Source of the DNA: Acidimicrobiia bacterium
Lineage (GTDB): Bacteria > Actinomycetota > Acidimicrobiia > Acidimicrobiales > JACDCH01
DNA: 6,176 nt
Direction of reading: 5' to 3'
Assembly: GCA_013694495.1 (NCBI GenBank)
Contig: JACDCH010000066.1
Location: forward strand, 1-6,176
The position numbers and the translations under genes were made by a program. This document shows, piece after piece, positions 1-5,726 of the stretch; the stretch's first letter is position 1; each line of letters begins with the position of its first letter. Under the pieces are notes generated by a model. The model ran no database searches. It was not told where the DNA came from and saw nothing but the letters and a program-made list of their open reading frames with translations.

Positions 1-702
1 GGCCGGGAGGTCGCAGTCGCCGCCGAGCTCGAGCAGGAACCCCCGCTCGGCGTCGACCGCCCGGCGGCTCGGGCCGTGCTCGATGGCCGCCAGCGCAGCC
101 CTCGTGGCGGCGTCGTCGGCGCGACCCTCGCCGGCGAGCGCGCCCTGGGCGACCTGGGGCAGGACGACAGTCGGGTCGAGGACCTCGGCGAGGCGGTCGG
201 CGAGGCCGAGCCGCTCCAGGGCGACGGCGGCGACCACGATGGCGTCGAACCCGACCGCCTTCGCCAGCCGGGTCTGCATGTTGCCGCGGAGGCCGGCGAA
301 CGTGAGGTCGGGGCGCAGGTGGGCGAGCTGGGCCCGGCGCCGCACCGAGCCGGTGGCGACCGTGCCGCCGGGCGGCAGATCGTCCAGACAGGTGCCCACC
401 AGCGCGTCGCGCGCGTCGCCCCGTTCCGGCACGGCGGCGAGGACGAGGCCGGGCAGGGTCCCGGCCGGGAGGTCCTTGCCCGAGTGCACCGCGACGTCGG
501 CCCGGCCGTCGAGGACGGCCGCCTGCACCTCCTTGACGAAGACGCCCTTGCCGCCCATCTCCCAGATGGGGACGTCGAGGCGGCGGTCGGCGACGGTGTC
601 GACCAGGACCAGCTCGCACCCACCGCCCAGCAGCGCGGCGACGTGCTCGGCCTGCCACCGGGCCAGGGCCGACGCCCGGGTCGCGATCCGCAGCGAACTC
701 AC
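1..702 (-). CDS. hemC: Hydroxymethylbilane synthase (porphobilinogen deaminase), 3' end missing
   Basis: The product joins four porphobilinogen molecules into hydroxymethylbilane in the cytoplasm, in the common tetrapyrrole pathway. The window holds 234 codons of a family that usually has about 300 residues; the C-terminus lies beyond the left edge. Seen in the translation: the N-terminal LRIATRASALARWQA segment (4-18), GGKGVFVKE (50-58), VAVHSGKDLP (70-79) with the catalytic Asp at 77, the RGNMQTRLAK substrate/cofactor segment near 140, and ELGGDCDLP near the end, whose Cys230 should carry the dipyrromethane cofactor (equivalent of E. coli Cys242). The usual QGAL-x-IECR reads QGALAGEGR, a mild deviation. 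I chose the GTG at 702 because homology begins immediately after it; no good Shine-Dalgarno sequence precedes it, which fits translation coupled to hemA, 40 bases upstream. The identification is secure; the exact start is less so. Confidence 0.96.
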   Translation of the reverse strand, partial: MSSLRIATRASALARWQAEHVAALLGGGCELVLVDTVADRRLDVPIWEMGGKGVFVKEVQAAVLDGRADVAVHSGKDLPAGTLPGLVLAAVPERGDARDALVGTCLDDLPPGGTVATGSVRRRAQLAHLRPDLTFAGLRGNMQTRLAKAVGFDAIVVAAVALERLGLADRLAEVLDPTVVLPQVAQGALAGEGRADDAATRAALAAIEHGPSRRAVDAERGFLLELGGDCDLPA

Positions 703-721
703 CGCGAGAGAGCGGCGGAGC

Positions 722-744
722 GAAGCGAGTGAGCTCGAAGCTTC
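722..744 (-). other. Small intercistronic hairpin between hemA and hemC
   Basis: On the plus strand, GAAGCGAG (722-729) faces CTCG (734-737) and CTTC (741-744). This gives eight base pairs around a TGAG loop, with a three-base AAG bulge. The hairpin touches the hemA stop codon and ends about 20 bases before the hemC GTG. There is no U-tract, so it is not an intrinsic terminator. It may shape mRNA processing or coupling, or be chance in GC-rich DNA. Confidence 0.3.
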
Positions 745-2002
745 AAAGGTCGAAGAGGTCGCGGAGCGACTCGGCGAGCCGGTCGCCGCGCGACGTGCCG
801 GCCGCGCCCTTGAGCCGCACGGTGGGCTCGTGGAGCAGCTTGGCCACGATGGCCCGGGTGGCGGCCTCGACGGCTTCACGCTGACGGGGGTCGAGCCCGG
901 CCAGCTTGGCGTCGACGCGCTCGGTCTCGGCCAGGCGGATGCTCTCGGCCCGCTCCCGGAGGGCGGCGACCAGCGGGGCGACCTCGCGCGCCGTGGCTTC
1001 GCCGGCGTAGCGGCGGACGTGCTCCTCGACGAGCACCCTGGCCTTCTCGGCCTCGCGGCGGCGGCCGGCGGCGCCCTCGTCGACGAAGCGGCGGAGGTCG
1101 TCCATGTCGAGCAGCTCGACGCCGGGCAGCGCGGCGGCGGACGGGTCGACGTCGCGGGGGACGGCGACGTCGATGATGAGCAGCGGCCGTCCGGCTCGGC
1201 CGGCGGTGACCCGCTCGAGGTCGGCGTGCTCCAGGATGAGCGACTGCGCGCCCGTGGAGGTGAGGAGCAGGTCGATCCCGCTGAGGTGCTCGGACAGGGC
1301 TCCGAGGGCGACGGACCGGCCGCCGACCCGGGCCGCGAGGTCCTCGGCGACCGATGAAGTGCGGTTGGCCACCAGCACCTCGAAGGCGCCCACCTCGGCG
1401 ATGGCGACGGCCATGGCCTCGCCCATCTCGCCGGTGCCGACGACCAGGACCCGGGCGCCGACCAGCGAGCCGAGGCGGTGGGCGGCCAGGGCAACCGCCG
1501 CCTGCGACACCGACGTGATGCCCCGGGCGATGCCCGTGTCGGTGCGGGCCCGCTTGCCCGCTTCGAGGGCGTGGCGGAAGAGCAGGTTGAGCGTGGGCCC
1601 GGCGACGCCCTCGACCCGGGCTGCGTCCCAGGCCGCGCCGACCTGACCGAGGATCTCGCTCTCGCCCAGCACCGCCGAGTCGAGCCCCGCGGCCACCTCG
1701 AACAGGTGGGTCACAGCGTCGTCGTCGGAGCGCACGTACAGGTGGTCGGCGAAGTCCTCGGGGGCGAGGAAGGCGAGCTCGCCGAGGAAGTCGCGGATGT
1801 CCTGGAAGCCGCCGTGGAAGCGCTCGGCAACGGCGTACACCTCGGTGCGGTTGCACGTGGACAGCACGACCGCCTCGGAGAGGTGCGTGCGGGAGGCCAG
1901 GTCCTGGAGCGCCTTGGGCAGCCGGGCGCCGTCGACCGTCATGCGCTCGAGCAGGTCGAGCGATGCGGTGCGGTGGTTCAGGCCGATGACGACGACAGAC
2001 AC
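743..2002 (-). CDS. hemA: Glutamyl-tRNA reductase
   Basis: The enzyme reduces glutamyl-tRNA(Glu) with NADPH to glutamate-1-semialdehyde, the first committed step of C5-pathway tetrapyrrole synthesis. The 419-residue product is of normal family length. It opens with the classic VVVIGLNHRTASLDLLER and carries STCNRTEVY with the catalytic thioester Cys at 50. The substrate/tRNA-recognition stretch GLDSAVLGESEILGQV follows at about 107-122, a Rossmann VLVVGTGEMG for NADPH near 186-195, and the C-terminal dimerisation helices ending AKLLHEPTVRLK. The GTG at 2002 is chosen because the conserved N-terminus starts right there. It lies inside the end of the precorrin-2 dehydrogenase gene (25-base overlap), with a GGGAG about 11 bases upstream, so translational coupling is likely. 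Its place behind rex implies redox-controlled supply of heme precursors, as known for rex-hemACD in Streptomyces. Confidence 0.98.
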   Translation of the reverse strand: MSVVVIGLNHRTASLDLLERMTVDGARLPKALQDLASRTHLSEAVVLSTCNRTEVYAVAERFHGGFQDIRDFLGELAFLAPEDFADHLYVRSDDDAVTHLFEVAAGLDSAVLGESEILGQVGAAWDAARVEGVAGPTLNLLFRHALEAGKRARTDTGIARGITSVSQAAVALAAHRLGSLVGARVLVVGTGEMGEAMAVAIAEVGAFEVLVANRTSSVAEDLAARVGGRSVALGALSEHLSGIDLLLTSTGAQSLILEHADLERVTAGRAGRPLLIIDVAVPRDVDPSAAALPGVELLDMDDLRRFVDEGAAGRRREAEKARVLVEEHVRRYAGEATAREVAPLVAALRERAESIRLAETERVDAKLAGLDPRQREAVEAATRAIVAKLLHEPTVRLKGAAGTSRGDRLAESLRDLFDL

Positions 2003-2613
2003 GTGCGGAGCAGCTCCCTCGCGCCCACGAGGTCACCCTCGCGGATCCGGTCCAGCATCCCTGATCGCAGCGCCTCGCGCCAGTTCAGGCCCTCGGTGGC
2101 CACGCCCTCGGCCCGCAGGCGGTCGCGTTCGTCGGCGACCACCTCGACGAGCACCTCCAGCGCCGGGTCGAGGTCCGCCTCGAGCCGTTCCCGCAGCCAC
2201 GCCGCCACCGCCGGGCTGCGGCCCCCGGTCGAAACGGTCACGAGCACCTCGCCCCGCCGCACGCGGGCCGGCAGCGTGAACGTGCAGCGCTCGGGGTCGT
2301 CGGCGCTGTTCACCCACACCCCGGCGGCCTCGGCGTCGTCGAACACGGCCTGGCTGACCGCCGGCACGCCGGTGGCGGCGACGACGAGCCGGTAGCGGGC
2401 CACCTCGCCCCGCTCGTAGGGCCGCCGCTCGATCGCCACGCCCGGCAGCTGGGTGATCTCGTCGACCACGTCGGGGGCCACCACGGTCACCACCGCCCCG
2501 ACCTCGACGAGGCCCCTGACCTTGCCGGCCGCCACCGTGCCGCCGCCGACCACGAGCACCGACTTCCCCGCCACCAGGAGGTTCACGGGGTAGGCGGGCG
2601 GCAGCCCGGTCAT
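1978..2613 (-). CDS. Precorrin-2 dehydrogenase / sirohydrochlorin ferrochelatase-like protein (Met8p / CysG N-domain)
   Basis: This is a stand-alone 211-residue protein matching the N-terminal half of CysG and yeast Met8p, which oxidises precorrin-2 with NAD+ to sirohydrochlorin and, in the bifunctional members, inserts iron to give siroheme. Seen: a Rossmann VLVVGGGTVAAGKV (19-32) and VNSADDPERCTF (101-112). Asp105 in the latter aligns with the Asp essential in the CysG/Met8p family. STGGRSPAVAAWLRERLE begins at Ser128, apparently the counterpart of the phosphorylated Ser128 of Salmonella CysG. No uroporphyrinogen methyltransferase domain is attached, so SAM-dependent methylation must be supplied elsewhere. 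The ATG overlaps the rex stop in an ATGA, and the 3' end overlaps hemA, both signs of one coupled transcript. Whether it chelates iron cannot be decided from sequence; the family itself is a confident call. Confidence 0.92.
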   Translation of the reverse strand: MTGLPPAYPVNLLVAGKSVLVVGGGTVAAGKVRGLVEVGAVVTVVAPDVVDEITQLPGVAIERRPYERGEVARYRLVVAATGVPAVSQAVFDDAEAAGVWVNSADDPERCTFTLPARVRRGEVLVTVSTGGRSPAVAAWLRERLEADLDPALEVLVEVVADERDRLRAEGVATEGLNWREALRSGMLDRIREGDLVGARELLRTCLSSSSA

Positions 2614-3281
2614 GTGCGGCGCTGCTGGTAGAAGCTGAGGATCTGGAGCTCGACGGCGAGGTCGACCTTCCGCAGCGACACGCCGGCCGGCACGGTCACC
2701 AGCGCCGGAGCGAAGTTCAGGATCGACGAGATGCCCGCGCTCACCAGCCGGTCGGCCACCTCCTGGGCGGCCGTCGCCGGCGTGGCGATCACGCCGATGG
2801 CCACGCCCTGGTCGCGCACGAGCGCGGGGAGGGAGTCGACGTCCTGGATGGCGATGTCGCCCACCTTCTGGCCCACTCGCTGGGGGTCGGCGTCGACCAG
2901 GGCGGCCACCGGGAAGCCTCGGTCGCCGAACCCGCCGTAGTTGGCCAGGGCCTGCCCGAGGTTGCCGATCCCGACGATCACCACGGGCCAGTCGTGGGTG
3001 AGCCCGAGCTCCCGGTTCATCTGGAACAGGAGGTACTCGACGTCGTAGCCCACGCCCCGGGTGCCGTACGACCCCAGGTACGAGAGGTCCTTGCGCACCT
3101 TGGCCGCGTTGACACCGGCCATCTCGGCCAGCCGCTCTGAGGAAACCGTGGTCTGCCCCTCGGCCTCGACCTCGAGCAGGCTCCGGAGGTACACGGGCAG
3201 GCGGGCAACGGTCGCCTCCGGGATCCGGCGGCGAGGGCGGGGCGGGTCGGGGGAGGCCGGCAGGGGCGGCGGGAGAGCCAT
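2610..3281 (-). CDS. rex: Redox-sensing transcriptional repressor Rex
   Basis: Rex is a homodimeric cytoplasmic repressor that binds DNA when NADH/NAD+ is low and releases it on binding NADH. It typically controls respiratory and heme genes. The 223-residue product has the usual length. It shows an N-terminal winged helix (about 20-90) with IPEATVARLPVYLRSL and VNAAKVRKDLSYLGSYGTRGVGYDVEYL, a Rossmann domain with VVIVGIGNLGQALANYGGF (101-118; GxGxxG at 104-109) and ALVDADP (127-133), and a C-terminal swapped helix ending VELQILSFYQQRR. I placed the start at the ATG at 3281 because the reading frame further upstream has no Rex homology and runs antisense to the membrane-protein gene. No strong Shine-Dalgarno precedes it, in line with the near-leaderless promoter proposed upstream. 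It is the first gene of the rex / precorrin-2 dehydrogenase / hemA / hemC run. Confidence 0.97.
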   Translation of the reverse strand: MALPPPLPASPDPPRPRRRIPEATVARLPVYLRSLLEVEAEGQTTVSSERLAEMAGVNAAKVRKDLSYLGSYGTRGVGYDVEYLLFQMNRELGLTHDWPVVIVGIGNLGQALANYGGFGDRGFPVAALVDADPQRVGQKVGDIAIQDVDSLPALVRDQGVAIGVIATPATAAQEVADRLVSAGISSILNFAPALVTVPAGVSLRKVDLAVELQILSFYQQRRT

Positions 3282-3292
3282 CGTCGGGGCGG

Positions 3293-3320
3293 ACCCTATC
3301 GACGTTCGTGCGCTCGTGAA
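3293..3320 (-). promoter_or_regulatory. Candidate rex operon promoter
   Basis: Reading the minus strand, TTCACG (3315-3320) resembles a -35 box and TAGGGT (3293-3298) a TANNNT-type -10 box, separated by 16 bases. Transcription would begin only a few bases before the rex ATG at 3281, giving a nearly leaderless mRNA, a common actinobacterial arrangement and consistent with the absent Shine-Dalgarno sequence. This is inferred from short motifs only. Confidence 0.4.
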
Positions 3321-3322
3321 CG
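3303..3322. promoter_or_regulatory. Imperfect inverted repeat over the rex -35 region (possible operator)
   Basis: CGTTCGTG (3303-3310) and CGTGAACG (3315-3322) are inverted with a four-base CGCT centre; six of eight positions are complementary. The repeat covers the proposed -35 box of rex, where a repressor would act, and Rex autoregulation is known in Streptomyces. However, the arms run TTC...GAA, whereas the known Rex operator has the form TGTGA...TCACA, so this is not a clear Rex site. It could serve another regulator or be chance. Confidence 0.3.
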
Positions 3323-3371
3323 GATCCGCCCGGCCGTGCGCCCGGCGGCGCCGGCAGGCGAAGATGGCGCG

Positions 3372-4103
3372 GTGCCCGCTGCTGCTGCCGCCTTCACGAC
3401 GCTGGTGTCCCTGGCGTTCGCGCTGAGCACGTTCGAGCGCTGGCTCGACCGCCGCCGCCCCTACGAGCTGGCCTGGACGATCGCCCTGGCCGAGTTCGCC
3501 GCCGCCTCCGCCGCGCAGTGGTGGGGCGCGGCGGCCGGGTGGGGCGGCCTCTCGTTCCGGGCGTTCTACCTGTTCGGCCCGATCCTTTCGGTGCCCGAGC
3601 TGGCGCTGGGCACAGTGCTGCTGCTGGCGCCGGCCGCCGCCGGCCGGGCTACCCGCCGGGCCGTGCACACGTGGTCGCTCGTCTCGGTCGGCGTCCTCGT
3701 CGCCGTCCCGCTCACCGGGGCCATCGACCCGGCTGTGCTGCCCCAGGGCAGCGAGGTCTTCGGCCCCCTCCCCCGGGCCCTGGCCGCCATCGGCGCCGGC
3801 CTCGGGGCCACCGTCCTCATCGCCGGCGCGGTGTGGAGCGCGGCCCGGCTGGCCCGCCGGCGCGGCACCGGCCGCCTCGTCGCGGCCAACTCGCTGATCG
3901 CCGTCGGCTCGCTGCTGCTGTCGGCCGGCGGGCTGCTGAACTCGGTGGCCGACGAGATGACCGCGTTCGCCATCGCCCACGCCGCCGGCATCACGTTCGT
4001 CTTCGCCGGCTTCCTCGTGACGGGCAGCCGCCGGCGGCCGGCGTTGCGCACCGTCGCCACCGGGGGCGACGAGGTGGCGCCGGTCAGCGCAAGGAGCGCC
4101 TGA
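3372..4103 (+). CDS. Seven-helix integral membrane protein of unknown function
   Basis: I do not recognise a named family. With the GTG at 3372 the product has 243 residues and about seven hydrophobic segments. The first begins almost at the N-terminus (AAAAAFTTLVSLAFALS), is followed by the charged loop FERWLDRRRPYE, and the rest are spread to GITFVFAGFLVTG, before a short charged cytoplasmic-looking tail. The stretch SFRAFYLFGPILSVPELALGTV looks like a conserved core; I have an impression of similar uncharacterised actinobacterial proteins, unverified. A GTG at 3336 would add 12 non-hydrophobic residues; I prefer 3372 because the first helix then starts at once, although only a weak purine stretch (GAAG at 3360-3363) precedes it. 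The gene is divergent from rex and overlaps the acyl-CoA ligase gene tail to tail by 20 bases. No catalytic or metal-binding motif is visible. Confidence 0.8.
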   Translation: MPAAAAAFTTLVSLAFALSTFERWLDRRRPYELAWTIALAEFAAASAAQWWGAAAGWGGLSFRAFYLFGPILSVPELALGTVLLLAPAAAGRATRRAVHTWSLVSVGVLVAVPLTGAIDPAVLPQGSEVFGPLPRALAAIGAGLGATVLIAGAVWSAARLARRRGTGRLVAANSLIAVGSLLLSAGGLLNSVADEMTAFAIAHAAGITFVFAGFLVTGSRRRPALRTVATGGDEVAPVSARSA

Positions 4104-5574
4104 GCACCTTGCCGGCCGGCCCGACCGGGATCTCGCCGACGAACATCACCTTGACCGGGCACTTGTAGCGGGCGAGCCGGTCGGCGCAGAAGGCGATGAT
4201 CTCGTCCTCCTCGTTGCTGGCCCCGGCGGCGCTGACGACGAACGCCTTGACCGCCTCGCCGGAGTGCGGGTGCGCGACGCCGACGACCGCCGCGGCCTCG
4301 ACCCCGGGGTGCTCGAGCAGCACCTCCTCGACCTCGGCCGGGAACACGTTGAAGCCCGACACGATGATCAGGTCCTTGGCCCGGTCGACGAGGAACACCG
4401 AGCCGTCGTCGTCGACGACGGCGATGTCGCCCGTGCGGAGCCAGCCGTCGGCCGTGAGGGCGTTGTCGGTGGCGGCCACGTCCTCCCAGTAGCCGGCGAA
4501 GACGTTCGGGCCCCGCACCCAGATCTCGCCGGCGTCGCCCACGAGGACGTCCTCGCCGTCGGCGTCGACGAGGCGCACGTCGAGGCCGGGGACGGGCACG
4601 CCGATGGAGCCCCGCTTCACGGTGGTGCCGGCCGACGAGGTGACGACCGGCGACGCCTCGGTGAGCCCGTAGCCCTCGGTGACGACGACGCCGAACCGGC
4701 GCTCCATGGCGTCGGCGACCTCGTCGGGGAGCTTGGCCGCGCCGGACGCCGCCAGGCGGACGGTGGCGAGGGCGCCGTCGTGGCCCGTCAACCCGGCCCA
4801 CTCGGCCCACAGCGCGGGCGCGCCGAGCACCACGGTGATGCCGTGCGTCTGCACCGCCTCCAGCGCCGAGGTCGGGTCGAAGCGCTCCACCAGCACGACG
4901 GACGCGCCGGCGACCAGGGCTCCGCCGAGCACGACGTTCAGGCCGAAGATGTGGAAGAGGGGCAGGACGCCGAACAGCACGTCGCTCGACGCCAGGGCCC
5001 GGCCCGGGTGGGCCTGGACCTGCTCGAGGTTCGAGCGGAGGTTGCCGTGGGTGAGCATGGCCGCCTTGGGTGAGCCCGCCGTGCCGCTGGTGAAGATCAG
5101 CACCGCCAGGTCGTCGTCGGCGCGGTCCACGACGGGGGCGGGCGCCCCGCCCATGAGGTCGTCGAGGACCACGGCCCCGGCGATGTCGGCGCCCGACGTG
5201 GCGATGACGTGCTCGAGGTTCGGGAGGGCGGCCCGGTCGACGCCGCCCCAGGCGGCGCGGCCGCTGGGACCGATGAACACCGCCCGGGCGCCGACGCTGC
5301 GCAACTCCTGCTCGAGGGCGCGGGCCGGGCTGATGGGGTTGACGGGCACGGCGACGAGGCCGGCCGAGAGCACCGCCAGGTAGGTGCTGACGAAGTACCA
5401 GTTGGTGCCGGCGAGGATGCCGACGCGGTCACCCGGCTGGAGGCCCAGCCGCACCAGGCCGCCCCGGTAGGCGGCGACCTGTTCCCGGAGCTGGGCGTAG
5501 GTCGTGCGCTGGCCCCGGCTCACCACGGCGATGTCGTCGTCGGGGTGCGGGTCGATGATCGACGCGAGGTTCAA
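4084..5574 (-). CDS. Fatty-acyl-CoA synthetase (AMP-forming, FadD-like ANL-family ligase)
   Basis: The enzyme would activate a carboxylic acid, probably a fatty acid, with ATP to an acyl-adenylate and then to the CoA thioester. The 496-residue product is of typical length and contains the ANL core motifs in order: the P-loop IFTSGTAGSPKAAMLTHGN (about 160-178), LPLFHIFGLN, EGYGLTEASPVV (about 298-309), GWLRTGDIAVVDDDG (about 378-392), RAKDLIIVSGFNVFPAEVEE (about 396-415) and the C-terminal GPAGKVLRRSLR, whose Lys is the adenylation catalytic lysine. I chose the TTG at 5574 (protein beginning LNLASIIDPHP) because AGAGG lies four bases upstream and homology starts there; a second TTG at 5589 is possible. 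An in-frame ATG at 5640 would run antisense through the riboswitch and add residues unlike the family. Chain-length specificity cannot be read here. The gene is divergent from the riboswitch-controlled gene and appears to be transcribed alone. Confidence 0.93.
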   Translation of the reverse strand: MNLASIIDPHPDDDIAVVSRGQRTTYAQLREQVAAYRGGLVRLGLQPGDRVGILAGTNWYFVSTYLAVLSAGLVAVPVNPISPARALEQELRSVGARAVFIGPSGRAAWGGVDRAALPNLEHVIATSGADIAGAVVLDDLMGGAPAPVVDRADDDLAVLIFTSGTAGSPKAAMLTHGNLRSNLEQVQAHPGRALASSDVLFGVLPLFHIFGLNVVLGGALVAGASVVLVERFDPTSALEAVQTHGITVVLGAPALWAEWAGLTGHDGALATVRLAASGAAKLPDEVADAMERRFGVVVTEGYGLTEASPVVTSSAGTTVKRGSIGVPVPGLDVRLVDADGEDVLVGDAGEIWVRGPNVFAGYWEDVAATDNALTADGWLRTGDIAVVDDDGSVFLVDRAKDLIIVSGFNVFPAEVEEVLLEHPGVEAAAVVGVAHPHSGEAVKAFVVSAAGASNEEDEIIAFCADRLARYKCPVKVMFVGEIPVGPAGKVLRRSLR

Positions 5575-5585
5575 CGGGCCTCTGC

Positions 5586-5614
5586 TCAAGGTTCGGGCTG
5601 GGAGCCGCCGATAC
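5586..5614 (+). promoter_or_regulatory. Candidate sigma-28 (WhiG/FliA-type) promoter for the riboswitch transcript
   Basis: GCCGATAC (5607-5614) matches seven of eight bases of the sigma-28 family -10 element GCCGATAA. An upstream TCAAGG at 5586-5591 can serve as the TAAA-like -35 element, with about 17 bases between TCAA and the -10, slightly longer than the usual 15 or so. Transcription would start near 5621, just before the aptamer, giving a leader of about 106 bases. The same bases also contain GATACT (5610-5615), a weak housekeeping -10, so the sigma assignment is uncertain. Confidence 0.45.
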
Positions 5615-5629
5615 TTCCCTCTGACCGAT

Positions 5630-5716
5630 CGAAACGGCAACCCCGGGGAAACCCGGGTGGGCGCAAAGCCACGGGCCTACAGCGGGCGACCGCCAGGGCA
5701 GCCGGGTCACCGAACC
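5630..5716 (+). promoter_or_regulatory. Cyclic di-GMP class I riboswitch aptamer (GEMM-I)
   Basis: The RNA matches the GEMM-I consensus in order. GGCAA (5636-5640) is followed by a hairpin of CCCGGG arms (5642-5647 and 5652-5657) closed by a GAAA tetraloop (5648-5651). Next come the hallmark CGCAAAGCCACGGGCCTA (5662-5679) and a second hairpin GCGG-GCGA-CCGC (5682-5693). The aptamer closes with AGCCGGGTCACCGA (5700-5713), whose CCG (5702-5704) pairs with CGG (5672-5674). Aligning to the Vibrio Vc2 aptamer by eye, G20 is 5636, G21 is 5637, C46 is 5664, the intercalating A47 is 5665 and C92 is about 5710. G20 being G favours c-di-GMP over the cGAMP-sensing G20A variants. Departures are GGCAAC for GGCAAA and CGC preceded by G rather than A. 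The GNRA loop and CCTA/CAGGG receptor region are in place for docking. The outer P1 helix is not obvious. It lies directly upstream of the CAP-protein start. Confidence 0.93.
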
Positions 5717-5720
5717 GAGG
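5717..5720 (+). promoter_or_regulatory. Ribosome binding site GAGG at the aptamer's 3' edge
   Basis: GAGG lies six bases before the GTG at 5727 and only a few bases after the aptamer core, which supports that start codon. CCTC at 5618-5621 could pair with it, and ACTTC (5613-5617) could pair with GAAGT (5724-5728), which includes the first two bases of the start codon. This would be a possible sequestering helix if the transcript begins far enough upstream. Confidence 0.6.
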
Positions 5721-5726
5721 ACCGAA

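Noticed and set aside
76..1357. Long plus-strand reading frames opposite hemC and hemA
   Set aside because: They are antisense shadows produced by high GC; their translations are low-complexity Arg/Ala/Gly-rich with no family resemblance, while the minus strand has full motifs.
3282..3980. N-terminal extension of the rex frame to position 3980
   Set aside because: The added sequence is Gly/Arg/Gln-rich, unlike any Rex, and lies antisense to the well-formed membrane-protein gene. Rex homology begins shortly after the ATG at 3281.
3566..4810. Long minus-strand frame of 414 residues
   Set aside because: It is an out-of-frame, Arg-rich shadow crossing the acyl-CoA ligase and membrane-protein genes, with no recognisable domain.
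5630..5716. cGAMP-type (GEMM-Ib) or class II c-di-GMP riboswitch
   Set aside because: The position aligned with G20 is G, not the A typical of the cGAMP-sensing variants, and the CGCAAAGCC / GNRA architecture is class I, not class II.
5590..5716. Seven-base complementarity between GGTTCGG (5590-5596) and CCGAACC (5710-5716) as an anti-aptamer helix
   Set aside because: The left arm falls inside the proposed promoter and upstream of the likely start site, so it would not be in the RNA; kept only as a possibility for a longer transcript.
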